64,000 bases of DNA from Acanthornis magna (taxonomy: Eukaryota; Chordata; Aves; Passeriformes; Acanthizidae): NCBI GenBank assembly GCA_036785705.1, contig JAWUZG010000056.1, forward strand, positions 1,737,001 to 1,801,000. Reading direction: 5' to 3'. Positions 50,911 to 63,200 of this stretch are shown in pieces (the stretch's first letter is position 1; each line of letters begins with the position of its first letter). The translations under genes were made by a program, and so were the position numbers. Under the pieces are notes generated by a model that saw nothing but the letters and a program-made list of their open reading frames with translations, was not told where the DNA came from and did no database searches.

Positions 50911-53514
50911 TCCATCAGCCTTCTCCCAACACCCTTCTGTCAGTGCTCTCTCTCTGCTTCCTTTGCAGAATATACTACTGGAGATATTCCTTTTCTCACC
51001 AAAGGCCCTGCTTCTGAGTGTAGATGTTGCATGCAGGAAATAACTGGGTTATGGCAGTACACAGCAGTCTTGTGACTGGGTAGCTGTTCTGGTAAATGCT
51101 TGATGTTAACCCGGTGAAGGCCTCAGAAGATTGCAAACAAAAGTGATTGCTAGAGCTGATAATGGCTTGGAGTAGCTTATGCATTCCCCCCCCCTTAGTG
51201 AAGAGTTCCTAAGTACCCCAAAGGGCAGTAGAATGCAGTGTTGGTGTAAGCTGGCACTCCTCAGACTGACCACACCTGCAGTGTACAGTGTTTTCGGACA
51301 AGTACGAGATATGATGGGATCATTTTCCCCTCACCTTTTCTTACATAACGCTACCATTCAATCTCTGCCTCAGTTGGAAAGGAGTTGGGGTTGGATTGGC
51401 TCCAGGTTTAAATGTTGTGACTTACTCTTGAATCTGTATTTCCTCAGTTGTCCTTGTGCTTCCTGTCTTTCTACAAAGCCAAAGCCAGGAGTTCCAAAAC
51501 AGAAAACCACAGGAAAAGCTGCTCTGGTAATGTTTGTCTTGAGCGGAAACAAATAGCAATAGAGATTTCCAGCAAAATAATTTTCATGTGACAAATGTAG
51601 CCTGGATTCTAGACCAAATAGTCTGTCTAAATCTCCCTATTTTTAGTTCAGATTATATTAGTTATAGCTTTTTTTTTTAACATACGTAAGTGTCTTTCAG
51701 TTAACCATCTGTAGGGTTTTTTTGATCCCATTCAGCTTCGACAAATACAATTACCCTTTACTAGAGTATTTGATTTATTTCTTGAAAAGTGATGAATGGA
51801 CTTGTTATAAAGTTAAGAATTTAAAAATTAAAAGGATTTGAAGAACGTTGATTTGCAAAGAGCTGGGGTGACTGATGTAACTTCTAGCTAATACCTGTAA
51901 ATATGTTAAGCAGTTCATGGTCCATGCCAAAAGAAAAGTTCCTGTCCAAAGCATTGAGGCTGGAATTCATCCCACTGGAGTCCAGACACTGCAATGATTT
52001 GCTCTCCATCATTATCTGCTGCTTTCCCATTGATGCTAGATGGAAACTGGAGTGAATAGATTTATCAACATACCTTCCGTGTGTGGATTATACTGAACTT
52101 GCGACTGAAGCTTTAAGCCTCAGTTAAATATCTAAACGCTGGGGAGATGAATCCGAGCTTTCTGTGAGATGGACATTCAAAGTGAAGACGGTAAGAAATA
52201 AGAAGAGCACATCTGGATTAGAATTACAGCAGTGGGTACTGTTCACACTGAGGGTTGTGTGTAAATTGTAGCTGTAAGCTAATACAGAATCATCCACTGA
52301 GGCACAGAGATTGTCTGGGCTTGTAACTACCTGCAGTTTCTGGGAAAGTCAACTGGAACAAGACAGGGAAGGTTTCTCAATATGCCCCTGACTGCAACGA
52401 TCTGACATCAGCATTAAGCCTCGACTATGAGCTGTTCTGTCTTTGAAGAGGTTTCTATTACAGTTTAAATGGAGGGAGGGAAGTGATCCACAGCTGCTGT
52501 ACATGGAAAGAAGGAAGTTCAGGAGCTACTGAAGAAATGCAGTTTTGTGGTTGCAGTTAATACAATGGAAAGGTGTTAGCCAGGATACAGTGTACTAAGA
52601 CATGAGTTAAAACGTCAGGAAAAGGCCCACAGTGTGATAGGTGAGAAAAATGGCTGGGCCTCTGAAATGTTGTCCTGAAAATAAGCACAGCTTCAAACAC
52701 CAGTGGACTGTATAACTGCAATTTAGCAGTTGTAATCAGATGTAAATCTAGGTAATCACAGAATCTTTCTTTTTACTGGACACTTCTGTAAGTCCCCATT
52801 ATATGCATGTATTTGGTTCTCCGAAGGAATGAAGTATTACATAGGAGTATATCCATTTATGTAATAATATAAAGAAAGAATTCCATATAAATTGAAGTTA
52901 CACTCTAAGCAGCTGAAATAATTGCATTTTATTAATTGCGTCATTATCTTTGGTTGTATCTCTTACCCATTAATCATTTAATCTCTACAACAATACATGA
53001 AATTCAGCTTCTCCTCTTCAGCATTCCTGCCAAGCCCTGTAGAAGTTCTCCAGCCATCAGGATCCACATGAATGCTGACAGGCCAACCATTATGTGCATA
53101 TGGATTGCTCAGCTCCTTACCACAGTTAAGTAGTTCCTGCTTTTCTATTCATAAGGGGTCTAGTTTGACTCTTTCTCCTCTACATGGCTACCAACTTGCC
53201 TGGATGTCTTCACAAGTCAGATCACAGATGTCCAACTAGAAATCAATGCTGCCATTCACTGAATTGTATAATTGTTGCTTTTTCATAGTGAAGAGTTCTT
53301 GATAAAATACAGTGCAACAACAGCAAAAGAAACTCCCCCAAACCCAATGTATTTAATGTTGTATGCTCAACTGGTGTTGAGATAGTTAACTGAAGTTAAA
53401 TAAGATCTTTCCTACTGAATAAGAAACTGCAGCTAAGCTTCCCTGCTTATTCACAGCTTGTGTCTTTTTACCATTTTGAGAGGGGAAAAAAATGGTGACT
53501 ATGCAAGAAGAAAG

Positions 53515-53529
53515 GAGCACCATCTAGTG
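53515..53529 (-). promoter_or_regulatory. CTCF-like motif
   Basis: AGCACCATCTAGTGT resembles the reverse CTCF core GCGCCATCTAGTGG. It lies between CIB2 and TBC1D2B, where an insulator would be plausible. One motif by eye only. Confidence 0.25.
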
Positions 53530-55629
53530 TTTAAAGAATAATGCTGGAGAATGAAACATTGCTATCAGTTAAAGCAGACCATGTAATTGTTTGGCTGACT
53601 TGTTTGCATAGAAGAAAAGAGTATGTTCTGGAAATGTAATACTGTGATGTCCTTCATGGACATTGTGGTGACTGAGAGGCAGGGGAATGGAGAATGACAG
53701 ACTGTATCAGAAACAGTAATTTTGAATATTATTTTGCCTCTTTGTTGGCTAAAGAAAAAGCTTAGGAAAGTTTATCTCGTTCTCCACTTCCAAATAACTT
53801 AAACAACAGTAGGCCAAATCCATTCAGCCCTCAAAATAATGTTTGATACAATATGCAGGTACTGTACGTAGGCTATAGCAGCACGACAGTATTACCTTGG
53901 CAGTGACAGTCATGGATAACATTCTGCAGGAACCTGCAACATGTTTGTTAAAATGGAGTAAAAGTAACAGTTTAGCCTACATCTCAGCATGCAGGTTTGG
54001 ACTGGCACTGTGTGGGAGAGGAATGGAAAGGGACTGTTGTCTGTAGTTCGATTGTTCTGGAAAGAAAAAACCAATGGGGCTCTGAAAAACTCTGGGGTTC
54101 ATCTCTAATAGAATCCCTATTTGTCAGAAGATATCAGACAAGAGACAAAGTCATTTTTGCTTTCTGTTTCGTGAAAAGAAGCAGTGTATGCTCTCAGCCA
54201 CTCTAATTTTGGAGCTATGATCTCACTTTAATCAAAAGCACAGTACAGATGTGCTCCTTGTAATTTATTGATATTTCCTGCGCTTCTGTAAAGATGACAG
54301 CATGAGCATGGCACACATAGCAGCTGTATTCTCTCTGCCCCCTTATTGATGATAGACTCTCTTTTTCTTGCATATTTACCTTTATTCAGAATAAATGTGA
54401 ACTTATTTAGGAACCACAAATGCTCATATTCATCGTAAGACAAAGTCATTACAATTATAATAATTTAACCACTCTCTCGTTTTTGAGAGTAAATACATTT
54501 TTATTTTTTATGTGGAGTTAGTGGCCTTGTCAGCCAAAAGTGCTATTACCAAAATACTATTTAATTTTTAGGAGAGAAAAGCACGCCAGAATAAAAGGGA
54601 ATTTTGAGTATTTTCATGTTTGACAAGCTTTGTGGCCCTTTTGGGAGTAAAACCACTGTTTCACTGTGTGTAACATTGGCTTGCCTGTTGCACTATGCTT
54701 AGGAGTTATGTGCACACCAAAAGCTTCACTGGCCCTGGCCTCTGGGCAGGAGGGAAATCTTGTCTTGTGATATGCTATTTTTATTTGTTTTCTAGACATT
54801 TGTTAGCAACAGAGTGCCATCTATGTAATCTGTGCATCCTGGACATGAAAACATGAAAGGAAGAAGCAGGTAAAAGTGTTCTTTTCATTTATATTCACCA
54901 CAACAAGGTTGAAATAAATTGCTGTTATTTGCCAATCCACATCTGGATGTGTTGTGAAAAAAGGGGCATACATGAAATAAGGAACTTATTTCCCAAGAAG
55001 GGGAACTTTCTGTTTACATGAATCAGCTGTGAAATTAGGGGATTCTCCTGCTACAAGTGTAGTAAGGAAGCTAAACAAAAAAATTAAAAAGAGAAGTTCT
55101 GACAGCAAAAGTTTTGAGGATTTAGGATCCTGTGGTTCTTTGATTTGCTGCAGGCAGTAACCATTGAGCCAGCAGGAGTCATGGGTGCTCAGCACACAGA
55201 GAACAAGGCCACGCTTCACTACACTGATGAGATAATGTAACAGATCAGGGATAAGTGCTGGGACACTTCAACTTGTCTAAATGACTGAGATAAGAAAGCG
55301 GCAGCTTCTAAAGACAATCAGTGTTTCTCATGTTCGGGCAAATGACACTTGCCAAGAAAGAGTGTGATGAATACTTTGTATTTGCGGAAGAAGATACTGA
55401 GCAGTATATATGGAAGAAACATTACTGACCTGTTGTTAAAGCAGGATCAACCTTCTTACTGTCCACATTTACTAAAGAATCCTCAAAGAAAAAAGAAAAA
55501 AAAAATCTAGTCTTAATTTGCAATGCTTAATCTTTCAGTGGATCCTACTTATGTCATATGAGTTGATTGGAGAGATAACTTCCACAGCTCATTTTCTGTA
55601 ACAAATCACTCATGTTTTTCTGCTGGCAG

Positions 55630-55762
55630 AACTCTGGCTATCTCCTCACGCGGCACATTTCTTATCAGCAGGTGACACCCGGAGGAGAGGACTTGAGGAA
55701 TGCTGCAATCCCTTATGTCAACGTCCAAGTAGAACCCGTGGACAACCACACTGAATATTCAG
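55630..55762 (+). CDS. Unassigned exon-like coding segment
   Basis: The strong acceptor TTTTTCTGCTGGCAG ends at 55629. It is followed by 44 open codons using CpG-containing codons uncommon in the surrounding DNA (ACG CGG, CCC GGA). The product begins NSGYLLTRHISYQQVTPGG and includes AIPYVNVQVEPVDNHTEYS. A possible donor, CAG|GTGCTT, lies at 55763; if it is not used, the frame continues 11 codons to TAG. An ATG 18 bases before the acceptor is in the same frame, giving at most 60 residues. I recognise no family. It is not SH2D7-like and lies on the strand opposite the one expected for SH2D7. It could be an exon of an unannotated gene, of a transcript starting upstream, or a decayed gene. Confidence 0.4.
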
Positions 55763-56560
55763 GTGCTTTATATCCTTTATATCCTTTACCATAGACTGAA
55801 AATATTTTCTGGTCTATGAGACAGTTACTTTTTAATGCGAAATTAATCAAGGCATTTAGAAATGAGGGCAGAGTAAGGAAGCTCTGGGGAATTTAGGATT
55901 TGAGTAACTGAAACTTCCAAACTGTCAAAACTCAGTCAGATGAACCTATTTCATCAATAGAATTACGCTAATAAAAACCCCATAGCAAACATCCACTCCA
56001 AAACTATTTTGACAGCAAACCTTTTGTGTTGTATTTAAGAGTGAGAATGAGAAGCTGTATGTCATTAAACATGGAACAGTCTCCTCCCATTTTTGAATGA
56101 ATATGCCACATCAGATCGTTTTCTGTATTAATACCAGAGCAATAGGCACGTTTGAAGGAAATAGGCATATACTGTGTTCCAAACACAAGGAGAAATGAAG
56201 TTATGTGTACCTCCCTGTGGCAGCTTGATGTCTTCACAGTAAAGTTTCCTGTTGCAGAAGTTCCTTATTATTAACACCAGAAGTTCTCTAGAGCTCAAAA
56301 CGTGCTAGACGTTTCAGTGAAAGAAAAACAGTTTGGCCTGTAGTCATTCACAAGTCTAGTCCCTGTAAAATACAGCTTTTTACCCAGTGATGCGCCTGTA
56401 TTTTCCATCTATTTTTCCCACTCCTTCGGCTGCCGCTGCGATGCCAGGCAGGGACAGGGTTCGGAATAGGAGACTACAAGAGACTACAAGAGAAGGGTTT
56501 TAATTTGATCATGGGCCAAGGTATGCTTTGGAAAATTGTATTCGATGCGGCCACAGAAGT
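55763..56560. other. Upstream flank of TBC1D2B
   Basis: A/T-rich intergenic sequence ending in a short tandem AGACTACAAG pair at about 56471-56491, just before the CpG island. No gene or repeat family is recognised. Confidence 0.6.
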
Positions 56561-56673
56561 GCTGCAGCCCGGCAGCACGAGAGCACGGGACGGTGCGTGG
56601 GGAGCGAGGCAGCGCCTTCCCACGTCAGCAGCGGCCGATTTCCTGGGAAAGGGCCGTGCCGAGGCCGCAGCCC

Positions 56674-56715
56674 GCTCGGGGCTCGGGGCTCGTGGCTCGT
56701 GGCTCGGGGCTCGGT
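56674..56715 (+). repeat. Heptamer tandem array (GCTCGGG type), 6 units
   Basis: Units at 56674, 56681, 56688, 56695, 56702 and 56709 read GCTCGGG, GCTCGGG, GCTCGTG, GCTCGTG, GCTCGGG and GCTCGGT. Exact 7-base period, in the TBC1D2B promoter or leader. Confidence 0.9.
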
Positions 56716-56748
56716 GCGGGCCGGCGCTCAGGGGCTGCGCTCGGCAGC

Positions 56749-56777
56749 GGGGCGGGGCGGGGCGGGGCGGGGCGGGC
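56749..56777 (+). promoter_or_regulatory. Tandem GC boxes / G-quadruplex-prone tract
   Basis: A GGGGC unit repeated without interruption about 120-150 bases before the TBC1D2B ATG. Each junction gives a GGGGCGGGG Sp1/KLF site, and there are enough G runs for a G-quadruplex. Confidence 0.7.
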
Positions 56778-56897
56778 GCGGTGCCGGCGCTGCCCGGGCC
56801 GGCGGGGCGGGCCCGCACTACAAGTCCCGAGAGGCGGCGGGCGCGGGCCGAGCCGCCCCCGCTCGGCCCCGGGGCTGCGTCCGCGGCGGGCGAGGCG

Positions 56898-57221
56898 ATG
56901 CCGGCGGCGGGCTCGGAGGGGGAGGAGGGTCCGGCCGGGGAGCAGCCCGGCCCCGGCACCCCCAAGCTTTGCGGGTACCTGCAGAAGCTGTCGGGCAAGG
57001 GGCCCCTGCGCGGCTTCCGCAGCCGCTGGTTCGTGTTCGACCCCCGCCGCTGCTACCTCTACTACTTCAAGGGGCCGCAGGAGCCGCTGCCCCTGGGGCA
57101 CCTGGACATCGCCTCCGCCTGCTTCAGCTACCACCAGCCCGAGGCCGGCGCGGCCGCCGCGGGGGACGAGCCCGCCGCCTTCGAGGTGCACAGCCCCGGC
57201 GGCGCCGTGGCCGTGCTCAAG
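56898..57221 (+). CDS. TBC1D2B: TBC1D2B coding exon 1 (N-terminus and start of PH domain)
   Basis: 324 nt, 108 codons, ending LK at a GTAGGC donor in phase 0. TBC1D2B is a PH- and TBC-domain Rab-GAP-family protein of the endosomal system (family knowledge; human protein about 960 residues, so only about a tenth is present). After an acidic, Gly/Pro-rich leader (MPAAGSEGEEGPAGEQPG), the PH domain starts near residue 23 with KLCGYLQKLSGKGPLRG, RSRWFVFD and RRCYLYYFK, then LPLGHLDIASACFSY. These match TBC1D2B rather than TBC1D2, whose strands differ (family knowledge from memory). The start follows the family; G at -3 supports it. The same frame is open 131 codons further upstream to 56505 through promoter sequence, which I do not take as coding. 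Exon 2 (expected around the QLMTYWLQEL region) was not found up to 64000. Confidence 0.93.
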
Positions 57222-60200
57222 GTAGGCCCGGGGCGGGCGGGACCCGTCCCCGCTCCTGTCCGGGACCTCTCCCCATCGCCCCCGCCGGCTCTGTCCGGGA
57301 CCCGTTCCCATCCCCGGCGCTATCCGTGCCCTGCGCGCCGGGCACCTCCCAGGGTACCGCCCCGGCCGGCGGGGCTCCTCCGCCGCCTCCGTGAGGGCTT
57401 GTGCAAGAAGGAAGGTGCTGTTTCGAAACGCCGCGGAGATCGGCACTGCCGGGCTGTCCCCAGCCTTCGCTGCGTCTGTCTCCTGTACGATTTCGTGTTT
57501 CCAGTGGGGGAAATGTTTCCAGCTCTTCTGAGGTGGGGGGGGAAATGCTTCCACTGAGCGCGGGCTGAGCGCGTTCTGTGGAATCATCTGGGCAGAAAAA
57601 AGATTTCCGAAGAAATCTGGTGGGTTGTGGTTTTGGTAGTTGAGAGGGAGTGGTCGGGTTTAAGTTTTGGGGTGTTTATTTTGAAAAGATGATGCGTGGC
57701 AGGAGTCTGCGTCTAGGCTGCTTTGGGAGGAAGGAAGAGGAGGGAGAATTGTTTCCTGATAGTAGCAGAGGCTGCTTATCGCATTGTCTGTTCAAGGACT
57801 CAGATTTTCGTAGGACGAGAGGTAAATGTTTGGATTGTTTTGCATATCTTTCCTCTATGGTCATTCCTAGGGAAAAAAAAAAAAAAAAAACCCAGACAAG
57901 GAAACCATGTTCACTCAAAAAAGAAGAAATAAATTCTTCTGAGTATCTATTATTTTTTATTTTTGTTAAGGCACATATGTCCCTCAAGGAACATTCTTCT
58001 GCATAGAATGTAACTTTTCATGTGAACTGAACAACATGCTTAGTATTAGAACATAATCCATTAAGTGTTAAACAGTACGACTTACTATTGAATACTGGGA
58101 AATACCTCTTACACTTTACTGAACAGTGGAGATTTGAGCAGTGATAATACCTGCTGGAATTGTGGAGCATGATTGTATCAGGCTCTTCAGCATTCTGTTT
58201 TGATAAGTATAATTGACAAAATACAGATCCATTAATATGCTTTACTAGGGAATAAGGAACTTTATTTCACTAGAAAACCAATACAATAATAATTTTAACT
58301 GTATTTTCTGAAGTAAAAGCAGTGTAATCAGTGGGTTTGCATGCAACCACATGTAAAAACTACCTTTGTAGAGCTGTAAAAGATTTTACTGCTTTCAATG
58401 AATCTGCCTTTATAGCCCGAGTGTTTGTGTTATGGGCATTAAAACTGCAGGCTTGGTGTAAGCTTTGATTTTTGGTGGTTTGAGGGTGTTTTGTTTGTTT
58501 TAATTAGCATCTAGTAATTTGTGATTTTTACGTGGAAATCTTCAGAAAAAATTTGTTTTGGGGATGCTTTTTGCATAGGAGGGCTTTTATTGAGAAACAC
58601 GGGATTTGTGATTAGGATTGCAGTGTGAAATACTATCTGCCACTTGTGTAATAAATACCCGGTCTGACAGACAGTATTTTGGCAGCAGCTTTGGGTGTCT
58701 TCTGCAGTCATGAAGACACTAATCATACTCAGCACTGATGCACAAATGTAAGACATGGGGGGATTCCTTTTTCATATTTTTATTGGTATCTTTTAGTCTG
58801 TGATGCTGGTACTCTGCCCATAATTAATGTCTTAATTTTTTCCTGGTGCTCTTTAGGAAAGAACCTGCATAGATTGGAGCTTTCTTTGTATTTCCCTTAT
58901 GGGGATTGAGAAATGGTGCCAGTGAGGAAAGTTAAATTAATTTCTTCTCTTAGCAGAAGAAAGTAATTTTGTATTGTATACATCATGTGTTGTGATGCCC
59001 TAAAGCAGCCAAGTGATTGTCCATAAAAGTGCTATTACATTATAGATGTTTATATAGTAAGTAAGAAGTTAATGAAAATCTTGAGGGATAGTACAGAACC
59101 AACTGGCCTTTTGTGGCCATGTCATTGACCAAGGAATAAGGCTTTTGCAGCTGGAATTAATTTTCTTCTGTCCAACATGATAGTTCTTTAAGGCCTTTAA
59201 AAACATCCTTCAGCTAGCTTAGGTATATGTAGAAGTACAAATTAATTCAAGATGGTAAATGAAAAGAAACCAAACAACCCAACCCCTCTCCCTCCCCCCC
59301 AATCCAGCCCGTTGAAAACAAATGTGATTCGATCTATCAAGAAAACATTACACACAGAGCACGAGGAATAAAGTCAAGTCAAATGTATTCTTCAGCCTGT
59401 AACTCACATGCTTTGTTTTCCTCAATTTGCTGCCTGTTCAAAATTTCCACATCTTGTGATTTGGCCTTTCCCATTCAGTGTTATAGACTGAGAAGAGCAA
59501 TAAAAAATAAGCCACTGGAATTCCAGATTGAAACGATGGCGGTATTGAGGAATGCATTATTTCTTATAATGCCTCCGTTTCTTGTTAATGTAAGGGTTCC
59601 ATCATCTGATTGCTCAGCCTTTTGTCAGGTAACAGGAGCTGAGAACTCTATGATGTACTCAAGCCTTGTTCCTCAGATAATAATTTGGGAAAAAATATAC
59701 TGCAGTCTTTAAAGCAAATAAAGCAAATTATTCATATTTTAGAGCCGTAGATAACCATCTTGCCACTTGTGTGATTGTGGGTTTTCTGTACATTTCCAAC
59801 AGGTAAAATACAGCAAAAGAAGCTAAGTATGTGTAAAAATCTTTTCCATTTAAATATATATAACAGATACCATCCCTTTAGGCAAAGGAGCACAGAAAAT
59901 TGTGTACTTCATGAACTACAGTTAAATTATGTTTGAGAATATTTTCATGGAAAGGCATGCAAATACCGATCCTGCAAATACTTGCTGTACCACAGAATGC
60001 TGATAATACTATCGAGTGAGCATTGGCTGTGTTTGCACAACAAGGCCTCTTATTAAGGGGTGAAATAATTAACATTATGAATATATATAAATGAACAAAA
60101 GCTTCATCTCTCATTTATTTTTAAAGCAGTGTCTTGTAGGAACACATTTTGCTTACTTCAGAAACAAAGGAACTCTGGCCAGTGATACTGGACTATGTGT

Positions 60201-63200
60201 CTGGTCACTTATGTGTGGGTAACTGCTCTATGAACAGTGGTGAATTGGGAGTGGAACAGAAATTGCACAGACTTCTGAAATAAAAAAATAAATTCTGGGC
60301 TATTGGCCAAGTGTAAGCATTCCAGACACTGCAGATTTTGGAGCCCAGATGCTTGAAAGCATTAGACACTAAACTTGCTGAAATGAGAGTGGCTTAAGAG
60401 CAGTTGCTGTAATTTGTCAGTGATCTCAAAGGATGCAGCAGTGATTAGTGATGGGGATTGTGATCAGTTTTGTGCAGGTCCTGACACCACTGAGGTCTAG
60501 CACAGCGTAGGAGGGAGTTCAGCAGTGAGGGTGGTTTCTTCTGTGAGCTGATGTTTTTGCTTTAAACTTTGCTGGTTAGTGGTTGCAATGCTTTAATTAA
60601 AAGTTGGGCTGCCCTCCAAACAGAGCCATCTGGCTCCAGATTTGCTGTTTGAGCATAGCAGGAATAGTAAATCTTCAGAAATGCAAACTTTCTGGTGATG
60701 TTCCCTTTTAAAAAGTAGCTTGAGGGAGAGTTTGTCTATGTTGAAATATGTAGCGAGAATTTTCATGAGATTTCTCAAAATGTGAGGTCTGCGTGTTGCA
60801 TTTCTTGGGACTCTTCCTTAAAGTGTTTAAAGTTGGTGTACATGTTCCACCAGTGGGTCCAGGTAGAGGATCCCAGTGTGTGGATGTTTTCCTCAAATAA
60901 TTATTCTGTTTGTGTTTGTTATGTGTGCATCAGAAAGTGACAGTTCTACATCAATCTTAGTGGAAGAATATGGGGGAATGTTTTTAATTAAATTATAGTA
61001 ATTTTCCATTGTTTAAGTTAAAACTACATGGTACTGTATGACTCTTCACTTAAGAGTGCCTTTTACTCCTACTGTTGCCTGTAAGTTTGCAGCAGTACAC
61101 TTACAGTAGTTCCTTATTTCACACCAGTTCGGGTGACATTCATGGTGGCTTTTCTTCTCACAGAAGTGCATACCTTAAAATGTTACTGTGTGGCTCTGCA
61201 ATAGGAAAACACCTTAGCAATACTTTAGTACCAATAAGGATTTTTTGTGAGGTTGATTGTTGCTCTGCCTAATTACATGTTCTGACTCTCATGGTGGACC
61301 GTAGCCAAATACTTGTAAAAGTCATGAGAAATGGGGCAAGCATGGAAGTGTTCCTTTCTTTGACGGATAAAGTGAATTTAAAAATATGTTTCCAAATTTG
61401 TGCTCTTTATTATTGGGGAAAAGGAAGACTTAAATATTCTATGTGTGGAATATTTGTATTCTATAGTTCTGTTTTATTTTTTTAAAGCAGTCCATTTCAA
61501 ACAACAGCTTCAAAGACTAATTATGGTTAAACAAAACAAATTTTTAACAGAGATTTTCAGAATACTCTTTAAATTGTAAATAACTGAGATGCCTATAATA
61601 AACTCAGCAAAAACTTTTCCACTCAAAGGGAGTGGAAAACTCCACAAGAGGAGAGGACCATGTTGGGAGGAAAGCAAGGTAACAGGCAGGGAGCAGCAGG
61701 AGGGTACTGAGTAATTCTTGGGAAAATTACTGAAAGCAGTGGAGTGAGGAACTTGTACTGCTTTGCCTCGCCCCTTTCTGCTGAAGGATGGGAGCTGCTG
61801 CCTGGCCCTGTGCAGAACAACAACATCACCCATGAGCTGAGGGTACGTCTGTGCAGTTCAGGAGAGAACAAGGGCAGCTGGGAATTGAAAAGCAGTTGAA
61901 AAGCAACTCCAATAAAATCGATTCACGGTTCTCTGAAGGTGATTTTGGAGAGAATAATGGCACTAATTGTGAGAGAGGTTCATTAAGTTCAAGAAGTCAT
62001 GGGCTGAAGTTAATTGTAGGTATAACTTAGATTGACTGCGGGTGGATTGCCTCATTAGCTGTGTTGTGGTAGCAAAGAGAACCACTTAAGTACTGCATCC
62101 TGTGTTAGTGGAAGCTCTTTGAATACTTGGTGGTTTTCTGCTGGAGCACACTAAAACATTTCTTTACATGGCCTGTGTGCAAGGGTATCCTAAGGAAGTG
62201 TAAGCTCTCAAGTTTACACGAAGTGAAGACTTGCCACTGGCTAAAGCTCCAGAGGAAATACTTTTGTGCTAGGAATAGGAGGGGAGACGTTTACTCCTGG
62301 CAAAAAGTGACTGTAGTCTATAGATTTAAAATCCTGCTGCTGTGGTGGTCATTTCCACACTGCCAGAGGTGGCTGTGGGGATTAGCATTTTCCAGTCTCC
62401 AGTTCTTTGACACTTCTAAACTGTTCTTTTCCCTAGGGCTTTTTTTTTATGAAGGAAATGGTTTTCTCTGGTTTCCTGTGAGCAAGCAAGAGACTATATG
62501 AAACTGATTTGCATTTCAGATTAGAAGCATCTTGGTTACATATCTTTCTTACCAACTGAATCTGCAGTGTCCTCATGTATTACTGGTTTGTTTCACCACT
62601 TGATTTATGAATGTTAATTTAAGTGTCTTGTATCCTACCATGTCAATGATGTACTTGGAGGAGCTGGAGCGGCAGCTCCAGGATTAACTGAGGTTTTCCA
62701 CTTAATCTCCTTGCATGGTGCTTTGGAGCCATTTGCTGTAGGATGCTATGGATGTTAAAGTTCATAGAGGTACAAAAAGCCAAATGATAAAATAAAAATC
62801 TGTCTCTCTCATTATAAACTGAGATTGCAAATTGCAGAGCCAGAGAGAGCACCCTGGGGAAGCATCAGTTCTTGTTTGCTGTGCTGTTTGTGCTTTGTCT
62901 TGTCATTAGCTGTTGTCAGGGCCAAACGATAATGGCCAATGAATCTTCAATTTGACTACACCAAAAGTGTTCTCATGTGAAAAATGAAGACAGTTCTGTG
63001 CCATTGCTGTGCTTTATGCAGCACTTACTGTATTTCCTTTGTAAGGAAATGTGTGTTGTTTATTGCTTTTCATTCTTTTGCAGCTGTGCCTTTCACAGGT
63101 AGCCTCTTAAGTTGTGTAAGATAAACAGAACAGGAAACTATTTAAAATTATCTTGAAAGTGTAAACATAGTCATTTTTCCATAGATAGTGCCACGAAACA

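Larger units (their letters stand above)
42214..55600. other. Intergenic region between CIB2 and TBC1D2B
   Basis: No gene is supported here. In human SH2D7 occupies this interval on the strand opposite CIB2. I looked on the minus strand for the SH2 core around FLIRLS and did not find it. The region contains an A tract (42544-42558), the CR1 fragment at 47250-47408, a GC-richer patch (46360-46800) with only short open frames, a 42-bp tandem duplication (50827-50910) and a CTCF-like word at 53515-53529. Confidence 0.6.
56560..57400. promoter_or_regulatory. TBC1D2B: CpG-island promoter of TBC1D2B
   Basis: Very CpG-dense region enclosing the first coding exon. It has a six-copy GCTCGGG/GCTCGTG heptamer array (56674-56715) and a GGGGC tandem of five to six GC boxes (56749-56777), both upstream of the ATG. 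There is no TATA box. This is a typical housekeeping promoter, and transcription probably starts between the array and the ATG. Confidence 0.75.

Noticed and set aside
51179..51556. 125-codon plus-strand open frame
   Set aside because: Cysteine- and serine-rich without domain pattern; no CpG codons or splice signals.
56474..57587. Long minus-strand and other-frame open frames over the TBC1D2B island
   Set aside because: Shadows of the GC-rich exon and promoter; only the plus-strand frame from 56898 carries the PH-domain sequence.
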